From: Clostridia bacterium
GTDB taxonomy: Bacteria; Bacillota; Clostridia; Christensenellales; Aristaeellaceae
Direction of reading: 5' to 3'
DNA length: 64,000 bases
Assembly: GCA_017543905.1 (NCBI GenBank)
Contig: JAFYFC010000055.1
Span: forward strand, 41,780-105,779
Shown: positions 16,940 through 25,256 of the stretch, piece after piece
Layout of the letters: each line of letters begins with the position of its first letter
How positions within the stretch are numbered: position 1 is the stretch's first letter
The notes under the pieces: generated by a model
Told to the model about the DNA's origin: nothing
Databases searched by the model: none
Seen by the model: only the letters and a program-made list of their open reading frames with translations
Made by a program: the position numbers and the translations under genes

Positions 16940-17448
16940 CTGTCTTTGAAGAGGCGCGACTGTTCGACCGCGGCCTTATCACAAAGCTCGTTTTCGCTTA
17001 CTCCGGCATGCCCTGAAACCTTGTGCCAGCGAACGACGTGCTTTTTTTCAAGCGCGAGCAGCTGCTTCCACAAATCCGCATTGAGGACCGGCTTGCCTGT
17101 ATTCTCAGCCTTTTCATCAGCCGTATCTGAAACATGATCGGCTTTTTCGTTCTTATCAGCGCTTGCTTTTTTTCGCCGCCAGTTGTTCTTCTGCCACGCG
17201 TCCAGCCAGTGCATATCGTGCGCGTCCACAAGATATGAACTGTCGGAGTATATATCGGCACTGCACGGCACCTTGAGCGCTTCAAGCGCTTTTATGGCAG
17301 CAGTCAGCTCCATACGGTTATTTGTAGTAAGTTTTTCTCCGCCGCGCAGCATTTTGCGCGCCTCACCGTATATCAGCAATGCTGCCCAGCCGCCCGGCCC
17401 CGGGTTTCCGGAGCACGCGCCGTCTGTATAAATCGTTACCTGTTTCAT
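16936..17448 (-). CDS. rnhA: Ribonuclease HI with a charged insertion
   Basis: 170 residues from ATG 17448. Degrades RNA of RNA-DNA hybrids. All four catalytic acids are present: D9 (YTDGACSGNPGPGG), E47 (NNRMEL), D69 (YSDSSY) and D157 (NELCDKAA), plus His147 (GHAGV). Between WRRKK (~91) and LNADLWKQL (~122) there is an insertion of roughly 20-25 residues of Lys/Glu/Asp/Ala character in the basic protrusion/handle region, which is only a few residues long in E. coli. ATG 17448 is chosen over 17469 because it follows the upstream stop codon by 4 bases (translational coupling) and gives the standard N-terminus. Confidence 0.93.
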   Translation of the reverse strand: MKQVTIYTDGACSGNPGPGGWAALLIYGEARKMLRGGEKLTTNNRMELTAAIKALEALKVPCSADIYSDSSYLVDAHDMHWLDAWQKNNWRRKKASADKNEKADHVSDTADEKAENTGKPVLNADLWKQLLALEKKHVVRWHKVSGHAGVSENELCDKAAVEQSRLFKDS

Positions 17449-17452
17449 CGTT

Positions 17453-18397
17453 TTATTCCCGGCATTCATATAGTTTTTTCATATTCGCTTTAAGCATATC
17501 GAAGTATCCGTCGCTTGCAAACGAGGTATCGCAGTCGAGCATCAGGTCAAGCTTCACGACAGAAAACCCTGCCTGCTCAAAGTTCTTTATGTTATCTGCG
17601 TCAGCTTGCTTTTCGATAAGAATAGTATTAATGTCGGCGTCCTTAAGCGCCTTGATGCATTCGGATATTTCTTCTTCGCTGAGCGTTTGTCCAGCCCTGC
17701 GTCTTATAAGCAACGATACCTCGAAGCCCAATTCTTCCGCGGGATAAACGAAGGCTTCATGCGCTGCGGCGACCCTTACTTTTTTATCCGTCCTGAATTC
17801 CTCGGCCATACCGAGAGCCTGATCGAACATGGCGTATGCCGCATCAAGATTATCGTAGTAGGTCTGAGTGTAAACCTCATCGAGCACCGACATGTATATG
17901 CAGAGAGATTCACAGATCGTGAGCCCGCCCGACGTCGTCATATACAGCCACGGTATCGCAGCCTGAGTTGCTTCTTCACCCGTAAAATCGATTGTTTCGT
18001 AGTCATCAATGTGCTTCAGTTCAAGTCCGCTCAGCGCGTTTATGGCCGCCTTGTCGGAAGCGGAATACGCCTGCGCAAACGCTTCAAATCCGTATCCGAA
18101 AAATATCAGCGCGTCGGCATTGTTTATAAGCGCTGTTTCCCAATCCGAGAGCGTGTACGCCGTGTATCCGGAATCCTGCGGCTGTGTAAGCATATGCAGA
18201 TGCATTCCCGGAACGTCCTTGATCAAAAGCCCTGCGAGAGCATATGCCGGATAGCATGACGCATAAATATGAAATACTTCCGGTTCGTTCAGCTTCTGAT
18301 GTCTGGCAGCGCCTGTAAAGCCGTATGCAACGCACAGGGATACGCACAGTATTCCTGCCGCGACGTATTTAAGCTTAAGCCTTTTAATTATACTCAC
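17453..18397 (-). CDS. ZnuA-like metal-binding protein (cluster A-I solute-binding fold), ligands degenerate
   Basis: 314 residues starting at GTG 18397, overlapping the dipeptidase gene by 14 bases. An N-terminal hydrophobic stretch (YVAAGILCVSLCVAYGF) exports or anchors it. The body follows the ZnuA/TroA pattern: ASCYPAYALAGLLIKDVPG, MLTQPQDSGYTAYTLSDWE, ADALIFFGYGFE, AAHEAFVYPAEELGFEV and KALKDADINTILIEKQAD. Of the usual metal ligands only the histidine in AAHEAFVY is evident; positions normally reading DPH and DPHVWLDP are QPQDSGY and IPWLYMTTSGG. No ABC permease or ATPase is adjacent. It may bind another ligand or have lost transport function. Confidence 0.75.
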   Translation of the reverse strand: MSIIKRLKLKYVAAGILCVSLCVAYGFTGAARHQKLNEPEVFHIYASCYPAYALAGLLIKDVPGMHLHMLTQPQDSGYTAYTLSDWETALINNADALIFFGYGFEAFAQAYSASDKAAINALSGLELKHIDDYETIDFTGEEATQAAIPWLYMTTSGGLTICESLCIYMSVLDEVYTQTYYDNLDAAYAMFDQALGMAEEFRTDKKVRVAAAHEAFVYPAEELGFEVSLLIRRRAGQTLSEEEISECIKALKDADINTILIEKQADADNIKNFEQAGFSVVKLDLMLDCDTSFASDGYFDMLKANMKKLYECRE

Positions 18398-19301
18398 GAT
18401 TCCTGTCGGCAGTCTTTAATAGACGCCAAAGATTCAGATGTGAAATCTTTTCGAGCTGTGTCTGTGTATAGCCGTGAGCCGAAAGCGCGTCTATCAGTTT
18501 CGGGAAGCACGATGAATCGCACAGACCCTCCGGCCACGCTTCTATGCCGTCAAAGTCAGAGCCAAAGCCCAACACGTCTTCTCCGCCGAGCTCCATTATC
18601 GAATCGATATGTCTGACGACGTCGTCAATCGATGCTGTACTGCTTTTGGTCAGAAAATTCGTATAGAAATTGATCCCGATATATCCGTGACGCTCTATTA
18701 TCGCCAGAATCTGTTTTTTGTTCAGGTTGCGCGGCACGTCGCAGATTTCACGGTTATTGGAATGGCTTGCTATCGGCGGCAGGCTCATATTCTCATAAAT
18801 ATCCCAAAAGCCGGCCTCGTTTAAATGAGAAACGTCGGCGTAGATTCCGAGCTTGTCCATATGTTTAAGCAATTCAAGACCGAACTGCTTAAGTCCGGGT
18901 TCCTTGCCGAGCTTTGCGGGATATCCGATTTCGTTCTCGAAATTCCAGGTAAGCGCGATCATGCGCAGTCCGGTTCTGGCGTAAAACTCATAAAGTCTTT
19001 GGGTATTGCCTTCGAGCGCCTCTCCGCCTTCCATCGAGATGATTCCTGTCGGAACGCTTGGATATGTGTCAGGCAGCTTCGAAAGCAGCCAATCGACTGA
19101 AAGCTGGTCCATACACGAAAGCATCGCATTTGCATCTTCGTATGCACTGCCGTGCGTGCCGTTTGAGCCTGTAAACAGCGCAAATGTCTGCAGCGTTACG
19201 TTTCCGCCAAGCATTTTTTCACGGTTAACCATAAGCTCGTCCGGTTTTCTGCCCTTAGCGAGCGCATAGAGCGTATCACAGTGCGTATCGGCGATAAACA
19301 T
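18384..19301 (-). CDS. Membrane dipeptidase (peptidase family M19)
   Basis: 305 residues from ATG 19301. Zinc-dependent amidohydrolase-fold dipeptidase. It starts with the metal-binding DTHCD, contains SMEGGEAL, the ADVSHLNEAGF and IASHSNNR histidines, and ends with GSDFDG; these are the M19 metal ligands. Two ATGs lie after GGAGGG (19307 and 19301); the second has a proper spacing of 7 bases, the first almost none. There is no signal peptide, so it acts in the cytoplasm despite the family name. First gene of a coupled trio with the ZnuA-like gene and rnhA; the functional link is not evident. Confidence 0.92.
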   Translation of the reverse strand: MFIADTHCDTLYALAKGRKPDELMVNREKMLGGNVTLQTFALFTGSNGTHGSAYEDANAMLSCMDQLSVDWLLSKLPDTYPSVPTGIISMEGGEALEGNTQRLYEFYARTGLRMIALTWNFENEIGYPAKLGKEPGLKQFGLELLKHMDKLGIYADVSHLNEAGFWDIYENMSLPPIASHSNNREICDVPRNLNKKQILAIIERHGYIGINFYTNFLTKSSTASIDDVVRHIDSIMELGGEDVLGFGSDFDGIEAWPEGLCDSSCFPKLIDALSAHGYTQTQLEKISHLNLWRLLKTADRNREYN

Positions 19302-19426
19302 AAACATCCCTCCAAAATTTTAATTCGCCTTGTTCTCATTATTTCCTGTATCTTTAACGCAATTTAACTCTAATCGTTTATTTGCATTGTATAATTATTG
19401 AAAATTGCTGCATGGAGTGCATAATT

Positions 19427-20701
19427 ATGAATTGTAGATTCACCCCCTCCAAAGAGCTTCTCGATAGAATTACAAAGATATACCCTACTCCGTTTCATCT
19501 TTATTCCGAAGCGGAGATCAAATCACGCGCCGCCAATCTGAACAAAGCTTTCTCGTGGAATAAAAACTATAAGGAGTATTATGCAGTCAAGGCCTGCCCT
19601 ACTCCCGGAATCATAGAGATATTAAAGGATCAAAACTGCGGCGTCGACTGCGCATCCTTATGCGAGCTGATATTGGCCGACAGGCTGGGCTTCAGAGGCG
19701 ACGATATCATGTTTTCGTCGAACGAAACTCCGGGCGGCGAATACTCGTATGCAAAAAAGCTGGGCGCGGTTATAAATCTTGACGATTTCAGCATGATAGA
19801 TTTTTTGGAGCAGGAATGCGGACTGCCTGATAAAATCTGTCTGCGCTACAATCCGGGCGGTGAGCTCAAGCTCGGCAACTTCGTTATGGGCAATCCGCAG
19901 GACGCCAAATTCGGCATGACACGCGATCAGATATTTGAAGGCGCCGAAAAATGCCTGTCTCGCGGAGTTAAAAAGCTGGGGCTGCACGCTTTTTTGGCGA
20001 GCAATACAATAGACGAAAGCTATTATCCCACAAACGCGGCTATTCTGATGCGCCTCGCGGCAGATTTAATCAAAACCTTCGGCTGTGAAATCTTCATGAT
20101 AAACCTGTCCGGAGGCATAGGCATACCATACCGTCCGGAGCAGGAAGCGCCGGATATATACAGAATAAGCGACGGAGTGCGCCGAGAGTATGAAAGTATA
20201 CTTGCGCCCGTCACAAAAAACGATGTCTGCATAGCAAGCGAGCTGGGACGTTACATGACGGGCCCTGCGGGCATTCTCGTTTCAAAGATAATCCATAAAA
20301 AGCACACGCATAAGGAGTATCTCGGCCTCGATTCCTGCGCGGCGGATTTAATGCGTCCCGCGATGTACGGCGCATATCATCATATAACGATACCGGGCAA
20401 AGAAAACGCTCCGCTCACAGACAAATATGACGTAGTTGGTTCACTGTGCGAAAACAACGATAAATTTGCGGTGGACAGACCGCTTCCGAAGTGCGAAATC
20501 GGAGATTACGTTATAATACACGATACAGGAGCACACGGCCGCAGCATGGGCTACAATTATAACGGCCGCCTGCGCTGCGCCGAAGTGCTGCTTAAGGAAG
20601 ACGGCACATTCGAGCTGATAAGGAGAGCCGAAACGCCTGAGGATTACTTTGCGACGCTCGATATGACAGGGTATTTTTCGGATATCAAAAATCTCACGTA
20701 A
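19427..20701 (+). CDS. lysA: Diaminopimelate decarboxylase
   Basis: 424-residue fold type III PLP enzyme making lysine from meso-diaminopimelate. The PLP lysine is K55 (YYAVKACPTPG), followed by the barrel motif GVDCASLCEL, the phosphate-binding SGGIGIPYRPE, and the second-domain catalytic cysteine motif GSLCENNDKF with HDTGAHGRSMGYNYNG near the end. The variant class is the one common in Clostridia (somewhat divergent from E. coli LysA). ATG 19427 is supported by GGAG 9 bases upstream; the frame opens earlier at 19382 but across the promoter. TATAAT at 19390-19395 is a likely -10; the -35 is unclear. With hom, asd and thrC it completes part of the aspartate pathway in this window. Confidence 0.9.
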   Translation: MNCRFTPSKELLDRITKIYPTPFHLYSEAEIKSRAANLNKAFSWNKNYKEYYAVKACPTPGIIEILKDQNCGVDCASLCELILADRLGFRGDDIMFSSNETPGGEYSYAKKLGAVINLDDFSMIDFLEQECGLPDKICLRYNPGGELKLGNFVMGNPQDAKFGMTRDQIFEGAEKCLSRGVKKLGLHAFLASNTIDESYYPTNAAILMRLAADLIKTFGCEIFMINLSGGIGIPYRPEQEAPDIYRISDGVRREYESILAPVTKNDVCIASELGRYMTGPAGILVSKIIHKKHTHKEYLGLDSCAADLMRPAMYGAYHHITIPGKENAPLTDKYDVVGSLCENNDKFAVDRPLPKCEIGDYVIIHDTGAHGRSMGYNYNGRLRCAEVLLKEDGTFELIRRAETPEDYFATLDMTGYFSDIKNLT

Positions 20702-20725
20702 GACGGTTGAGCCGATATACTCTGC

Positions 20726-21793
20726 TTACAAGTATTTGTCCTTAAAGCTTTCAAACAGGCGATTGCTTACTATCGGATCTCTGTCGGGGCCGAAAAGAAT
20801 GTTCAGTCTTGCGCCTGAATCGATAAGCGGCTTCAGCAGATGCGCGCGGTGAACGCTTACTCTTACCTGTACGATAATGTCGCTGTGCCCTCTCACAAGC
20901 TCCGTGAGCTTTTCGGGATCGTTTGGGTTTGGATCGCCCGCGTCGATGCAGCAATCGAACATTTGCAGCCCTTTTACTTTCATAAGCTCCGTCAGATTGT
21001 GCGTATAGCGGCCGCAGGAATGTACGTGCACTCCTCCGAACGCGGCGGCTATCCGTTCAAGATACGGCGCTTCAGCTGCCGCAAACGCAGCAGGTGAAAG
21101 TATCGCAAGATTGTCGCACGAGAGCATGATGCCGTCTGCTCCGAAGCCGGATATCGTAGAGTGTCCGGGCGTACAGAATACGTCTCCGATTTCCTCGATC
21201 TGTATTCGGCTGTAATCGATGATAGCCTGTGTTATCATGTCCAGCAGCGGAGCTACAGCTTCAGGCTCTTCAAGACAGTCCGCAAAAAACTCCGCCGCGT
21301 CCATCATCAGGCTTGCCGTATCGTTTGGAGACTGCGTATCGGTAAGCGTTATTCCGATTTGCCCGGAGGTCTGCTGTTTGAAGTATCTGATCCGTGCAAG
21401 CACCTCGCTCATTTCTTCCCATTCCGATAAGCGTTTGAGCTTAAGCGAAGCAATCTGCGACGGGTCTTTTATAAACGCCAGAGTCTGCGGCGCCGTTTTG
21501 TCGGACCATATATACTTCGCGCCGAAGCCCGCAGCGTATATGCCTACGCCCAACCACGGTTCGAGCGCCTGCAGCAAAATATCCGAATGATAACGCATAC
21601 TTAAGGCGATATATTCGAGTTCGTTTTCCAGCTGCTCCTCCCTGTAACGGCAGATGGGACCTGTGAACTGGTAAGACGGTCTTTGCGACACCGCGATACG
21701 CGCGCCGGTTCCGTCAAAGAAGCTTTTAAAAAAAGCACTGCGCTCTTCCCGGAGCCTTAAGTATTTTTCAATTGGAAAATGCTTAAAATCCAT
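20726..21793 (-). CDS. URO-D family protein (methyltransferase-like), copy 1
   Basis: 355 residues with a uroporphyrinogen decarboxylase/MtaA-type TIM barrel. The C-terminal region has HVHSCGRYTHNL, matching the His-x-x-Cys zinc motif of methylcobamide:thiol methyltransferases (MtaA/CmuA group), and a later DCCIDAG. The arginine-rich N-terminal substrate loop of true haem-pathway HemE is not apparent, and no haem genes are nearby, so methyl transfer or an unassigned function is more likely than decarboxylation. Last gene of an operon BNR hydrolase - URO-D 2 - URO-D 1 (gap to the previous gene 13 bases). Ends tail to tail with lysA. Confidence 0.8.
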   Translation of the reverse strand: MDFKHFPIEKYLRLREERSAFFKSFFDGTGARIAVSQRPSYQFTGPICRYREEQLENELEYIALSMRYHSDILLQALEPWLGVGIYAAGFGAKYIWSDKTAPQTLAFIKDPSQIASLKLKRLSEWEEMSEVLARIRYFKQQTSGQIGITLTDTQSPNDTASLMMDAAEFFADCLEEPEAVAPLLDMITQAIIDYSRIQIEEIGDVFCTPGHSTISGFGADGIMLSCDNLAILSPAAFAAAEAPYLERIAAAFGGVHVHSCGRYTHNLTELMKVKGLQMFDCCIDAGDPNPNDPEKLTELVRGHSDIIVQVRVSVHRAHLLKPLIDSGARLNILFGPDRDPIVSNRLFESFKDKYL

Positions 21794-21806
21794 ATCTTCG
21801 TCCTAT

Positions 21807-22877
21807 TCAGTTAGCCTTAGGCGCATTTGAGCTTCGAAATACCGAAAGGTATGCCCTTACTTTTTCAGGCGGCACCTCGGAATCTATGCCGACGCAGGAA
21901 AAGCACAGGTTTTTATCTGAGCCAAACGCGTCGATCGCAGCTTGTGTGTCTTTACGGATCGTGCTTTGGTCCGATGTTTTCAGCTTTACGGGCGAATAAC
22001 GTATGCACGAAACGATATCCGATTTGCCGCATGCTTCAAGCACCGAAGCGATATACTTAAGATTGCTGCCGGCGCCGATCTCAAGGAAATGCAGATTCGG
22101 TACGCGCAGATACCCGTCTATAACGTTTTCCATATTTGAGCCGCAATGATGTATGCCGAAGTCTGAAAACTCTTCAGCAAGCTCCGTATCGTATTTAAGC
22201 AGGTAATCACAATACATCTTATTGGATATCATCGTAACTGAGCAGTTGCTGGTAAGATAAACGTTTTTCGTGGTCTGCTTAATTATCGACGTGACTCCTC
22301 CCGATATAACCGGCGATACCTTGTATAAGCGTCTCCCGATGTCAAGGCTTAATTTAGTCGCTGCAGAAAGCAAATTGCGCGCGATTTCAGGCTCGTCGTA
22401 ATAATCGATCAGCAGCTCCTGTCCGCGCAGGTCGAGAGCGATATTCTGTATGCCCTGCAGATTTATCGCGCTTTCGACGCTGCCGAAGCGTTCAATGAGC
22501 CAGGCGATCTGCTTTTCCACGAGTTTCCAAAGCGGCGATTCGTCAAGCTCAGGCGCTTTTAGCTTAAGCGCGTCATCGTCGGAAATCTCCGCGCAGATAA
22601 CCTGCGGCGCGTCGTTTTTTGAAAAGCGCACTTCACAGCCCAGCAGTTCAGAGTATAAAAAGCCGCACGCTATCAGGTCTGAAAACAGAATGGGTCTCGG
22701 CGCGGGATCGCGTTCCCCTATGCCGTAATCTCCGAAATGCTCAAACAGAACGCGCCGCATGTCCCTGTCGCGCTCAAGACGCCATTCGGCATCAAAAAAG
22801 AATCTTTCGTCGAACTCAATGCCGGCGTATTTGTTCCACCACGAGGGATGAAACGTTATATCTACGTTGGTAAGCAT
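21807..22877 (-). CDS. URO-D family protein (methyltransferase-like), copy 2
   Basis: 356 residues, a distant paralogue of the next gene. It begins with an aromatic segment (FHPSWWNKYAGIEFDERFF) followed by a barrel; the zinc-type motif is FGIHHCGSNMENV, and LHFLEIGAGSNL follows as in the MtaA-like proteins. Both copies are about 355 residues, close to MtaA and HemE in length. The close spacing suggests that the two proteins work together, perhaps as a heterodimer or on two related substrates. No corrinoid protein is adjacent. The precise reaction cannot be read from the sequence. Confidence 0.75.
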   Translation of the reverse strand: MLTNVDITFHPSWWNKYAGIEFDERFFFDAEWRLERDRDMRRVLFEHFGDYGIGERDPAPRPILFSDLIACGFLYSELLGCEVRFSKNDAPQVICAEISDDDALKLKAPELDESPLWKLVEKQIAWLIERFGSVESAINLQGIQNIALDLRGQELLIDYYDEPEIARNLLSAATKLSLDIGRRLYKVSPVISGGVTSIIKQTTKNVYLTSNCSVTMISNKMYCDYLLKYDTELAEEFSDFGIHHCGSNMENVIDGYLRVPNLHFLEIGAGSNLKYIASVLEACGKSDIVSCIRYSPVKLKTSDQSTIRKDTQAAIDAFGSDKNLCFSCVGIDSEVPPEKVRAYLSVFRSSNAPKAN

Positions 22878-22913
22878 GTGCCGTATCTCCGATAAACGTT
22901 TTAGGCAAATAAG

Positions 22914-23930
22914 CTACTGATCGATCCAAAGGTGCATGATGTTTACTCTGTTTCTGTCGTAGACGTGCGAAAACTGTACGAGCACGCGCCCGCTTTCTTT
23001 TATATAGAGTGTATTCGAATAGTATGCGCAGCCGTCGACAGGTCTTGTCGCTGCGATCACTCCTTCGTCCCAATTGATTCCGTCGGGAGAAGAATAAATG
23101 ACCAATCCGTCGCCCTTGTCGCCGTTGCGTCCGCATAAGAACCAAAGCTTGTGCGTGCGTACAAGCTGAGGATTGCGTATTTTCTTTGCAAAATACGCGC
23201 TGCCGCATTCGTCCCAGCTGTCTCCCCCGTCGCGGCTTATGCAGTACGGCATATGGGTTTCATTAAGCGAATCGTATACGTACGCGATGATGCTGCCGTC
23301 CTGCATATACTCCATAGTGCAGTACCCTTTTCCGATTGCATTTATGGGAAGAACGCTCTGTTCGTAAAATCCCGCATTCAAATCGTCGCTGCGATAGAGC
23401 CTGAAGCAGTGCTCGGGTGCGTTTCCTATAAAATGAGGATTGTCGTGAATCAGAAAATGCAGCGTATCTCCCCGTGCCAGCGAGTCGTATATGCGCCCCT
23501 TTACCGGACACGCCTGGCGCGCGTCCGACCAGCTTTCTCCGCCGTCACGGCTGATTATATAAGTCGGTTCGCTCCAGGGCTCGCACGCGATCGGACGGGA
23601 AGCGTCCGTTATCTGGAACAAACAGCATATATCGCCCTTGGAATTTGCCATCGCCTTTTCGCACAGCGCCGTATGCACGCCTTCGTCAAAAACGCGCTTT
23701 GTGTAATTGAGTACTCTTTCGTTTCCCCATGTGCGTCCATAATCCTCAGAACGCCTGTATTCCATCCAGCCGTATCCCGAATGTCCGGATACTCTGTCGT
23801 AATCGCAGTCGGAATAAAAATCGAGAATCTTACCCGGCTTATATTCGACCAGCGCGTGCCCCATATGGCCGCTGCGTTTGCGAGCCTGATTGTCAACGAA
23901 CAATTCCGGCTTTGTGATCGTAAAATTCAT
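22914..23930 (-). CDS. BNR/Asp-box propeller protein, sialidase-like hydrolase
   Basis: 338 residues without a signal peptide. At least four Asp-box repeats are visible: SEDYGRTW, SRDGGESW, SRDGGDSW and SSPDGINW, which mark a six-bladed sialidase-type propeller. The family includes exo-sialidases and other exo-acting glycan enzymes; an early arginine region (QARKRSGHMGHALVEY) could be part of the active site, but a sialidase FRIP motif is not seen, so the substrate is open. It is cytoplasmic by sequence, suggesting action on imported oligosaccharides. First gene of the operon with the two URO-D genes; GGAGG precedes the ATG and an operator-like inverted repeat lies under the promoter. Confidence 0.78.
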   Translation of the reverse strand: MNFTITKPELFVDNQARKRSGHMGHALVEYKPGKILDFYSDCDYDRVSGHSGYGWMEYRRSEDYGRTWGNERVLNYTKRVFDEGVHTALCEKAMANSKGDICCLFQITDASRPIACEPWSEPTYIISRDGGESWSDARQACPVKGRIYDSLARGDTLHFLIHDNPHFIGNAPEHCFRLYRSDDLNAGFYEQSVLPINAIGKGYCTMEYMQDGSIIAYVYDSLNETHMPYCISRDGGDSWDECGSAYFAKKIRNPQLVRTHKLWFLCGRNGDKGDGLVIYSSPDGINWDEGVIAATRPVDGCAYYSNTLYIKESGRVLVQFSHVYDRNRVNIMHLWIDQ

Positions 23931-23946
23931 ATCCCGCCTCCGAAAT

Positions 23947-23977
23947 ACAGTATTTTGATATAGCCAAGCTATACTGT
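23947..23977. promoter_or_regulatory. Nested inverted repeat, operator candidate
   Basis: ACAGTAT (23947-23953) and ATACTGT (23971-23977) are inverted, and inside them TATAGC (23959-23964) and GCTATA (23968-23973) form a second inverted repeat with a CAA centre. The element covers the transcription start of the BNR/URO-D operon, as expected for a repressor site. The right arm is preceded by ATAACAGTAT on the minus strand, a 10-mer also found in the promoter at 30.05 kb. Confidence 0.55.
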
Positions 23978-23978
23978 T

Positions 23979-24007
23979 ATGATACTCCCATAAAGAATTA
24001 TTGTCAA
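23979..24007 (-). promoter_or_regulatory. Promoter of the BNR hydrolase/URO-D operon
   Basis: On the minus strand TTGACA (24007-24002) and TATCAT (23984-23979) are 17 bases apart, about 50 bases before the ATG. Confidence 0.75.
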
Positions 24008-24065
24008 GAAAATTTCAGCTTGGAAAAGCCGACGTAATAAACCGAAGTTCCTGAGTTAATTCCAC

Positions 24066-24119
24066 GTTCCTTAAGGAACAATACGTAATGTGTTGCGTCT
24101 CATTTTTGTTTAACAAAAA
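24066..24119. promoter_or_regulatory. Two palindromes in the leader of the secreted hypothetical gene
   Basis: A perfect 14-base palindrome GTTCCTTAAGGAAC (24066-24079) is followed by the inverted repeat TTTTTGTT/AACAAAAA (24103-24119, one-base centre) just before the ribosome binding site. The first resembles a repressor operator; the second would form a weak hairpin in mRNA. No clear -35/-10 pair was found nearby. Confidence 0.4.
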
Positions 24120-24138
24120 CAGGGAGAGTGTTTTTGAC

Positions 24139-25047
24139 ATGAAACGTATAATCTTGCTATTTATCCTGATCACTATTGCACTTACTGCAGTTACAGCCCT
24201 AAGTGAAGAAGCTGCGCTCAAATGGCTTAGTGTATATCAGGAAGCCGTGCTTCCGGATTCATTTGTCACAGAAAAGCTTTATGCGCCAACCTTGCTGCGC
24301 GGAAGCGTTCAGACCGATTTGGAAAAACTGCTGCCAGTGCTGCTTGGCGACGGATATACGGTAAAGGCCCGCGGCGAATGGTCCGATGAAGACGAATATA
24401 TTAGCAACAACGCTTCAAAGCCTTACAGATACATTTATGTGTCCGATTATGACGGCAGGATAACATACTATGACGCGATGGTCACGGGAGAACGCGGCGG
24501 AGAATACGTGCCTCCCGCAATGAATATGACACTTGGGAAGAGCCTTGAATACTGCCGCGCGCTGCTTGACGGCATCGTTCCGGCAGACTGGCTTTTGGAT
24601 CCCGATGAAACGAGGAATGCTCAATTAAGATGGGCGATGTACGTCGATCGCCCCATGACAGATGAGGAATTCAACAACTATATCAAAAACGATACGCGGC
24701 ATTACATATCGTTTAACCATTTATCGGATGATTGTCTTCCTATACTGGACGATTCGATACTTGCAGTCGTAGGAGTAAACGGGCTGGATACGTTTGAGAT
24801 CACGCGCCACGAATTTATAACAAAAGCAGACGAACCTATCAAGCTGATGCCATTTGAAGAAGCGCTTGCTTTGTGCGACAGCACACGCGAACGCGAAGCA
24901 ACGGTTATATACGCGATGCCCGTGTATTCAAATCGCGTAAGCGGTAACGACGAGTTTGATCTGAGCTGGTATATCGTTACAAACAGAGGCAATTACGTAG
25001 TGGACTGCGTACTCGGCAAACACGTATGCGACTCATACGAATACTGA
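24139..25047 (+). CDS. Secreted hypothetical protein
   Basis: 302 residues from ATG 24139, which has GGGAGAG about 10 bases upstream; a longer frame from 24088 is not supported. The N-terminus is a clear signal peptide (MKRIILLFILITIALTAVTALS, cleavage near residue 21-22). The mature part is acidic and soluble-looking with no motif I recognise; its second half (FEEALALCDSTREREATVIYAMPVYSN, SWYIVTNRGNYVVDCVLG) has a strand-rich pattern slightly reminiscent of PepSY-type modules, but this is only an impression. It stands alone, with a terminator after it and palindromes in front. Confidence 0.75.
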   Translation: MKRIILLFILITIALTAVTALSEEAALKWLSVYQEAVLPDSFVTEKLYAPTLLRGSVQTDLEKLLPVLLGDGYTVKARGEWSDEDEYISNNASKPYRYIYVSDYDGRITYYDAMVTGERGGEYVPPAMNMTLGKSLEYCRALLDGIVPADWLLDPDETRNAQLRWAMYVDRPMTDEEFNNYIKNDTRHYISFNHLSDDCLPILDDSILAVVGVNGLDTFEITRHEFITKADEPIKLMPFEEALALCDSTREREATVIYAMPVYSNRVSGNDEFDLSWYIVTNRGNYVVDCVLGKHVCDSYEY

Positions 25048-25065
25048 TATAACAATCTTAAGCTG

Positions 25066-25092
25066 CCGCCGCTGCTTGGAAGCGGCGGTTTT
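25066..25092 (+). terminator. Intrinsic terminator of the secreted hypothetical gene
   Basis: CCGCCGCT (25066-25073) pairs perfectly with AGCGGCGG (25081-25088) around a 7-base loop, followed by TTTTAT. Confidence 0.8.
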
Positions 25093-25171
25093 ATATTATA
25101 TCCATTCTTTTGGAAACGCAGCATTATCAGGCAGGAAATCCGGAAAACTTATCGAATCATATATTTGGCAG

Positions 25172-25191
25172 AACAGAGTTATGCTTCTGTT
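25172..25191. promoter_or_regulatory. Inverted repeat upstream of the rhamnosidase gene
   Basis: AACAGA (25172-25177) and TCTGTT (25186-25191) are inverted around an 8-base spacer, 66 bases before the start codon. It may be an operator for a sugar-responsive regulator. A promoter is not obvious in this interval. Confidence 0.35.
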
Positions 25192-25256
25192 TCGTTCACG
25201 TCGGTTAAGACTCCCCCTTCGCTTGCAGCAATAATTTGGAAAGACGAGGAAATCTT

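Noticed and set aside
17606..18259. 217-codon open frame on the plus strand
   Set aside because: Antisense shadow of the ZnuA-like gene, without ribosome binding site.
20726..22877. hemE (haem biosynthesis) pair
   Set aside because: No haem pathway neighbours, HxxC/HHC zinc-type motifs present, and the HemE substrate loop is not evident.
23151..23963. 270-codon open frame on the plus strand
   Set aside because: Antisense shadow of the BNR-repeat gene.
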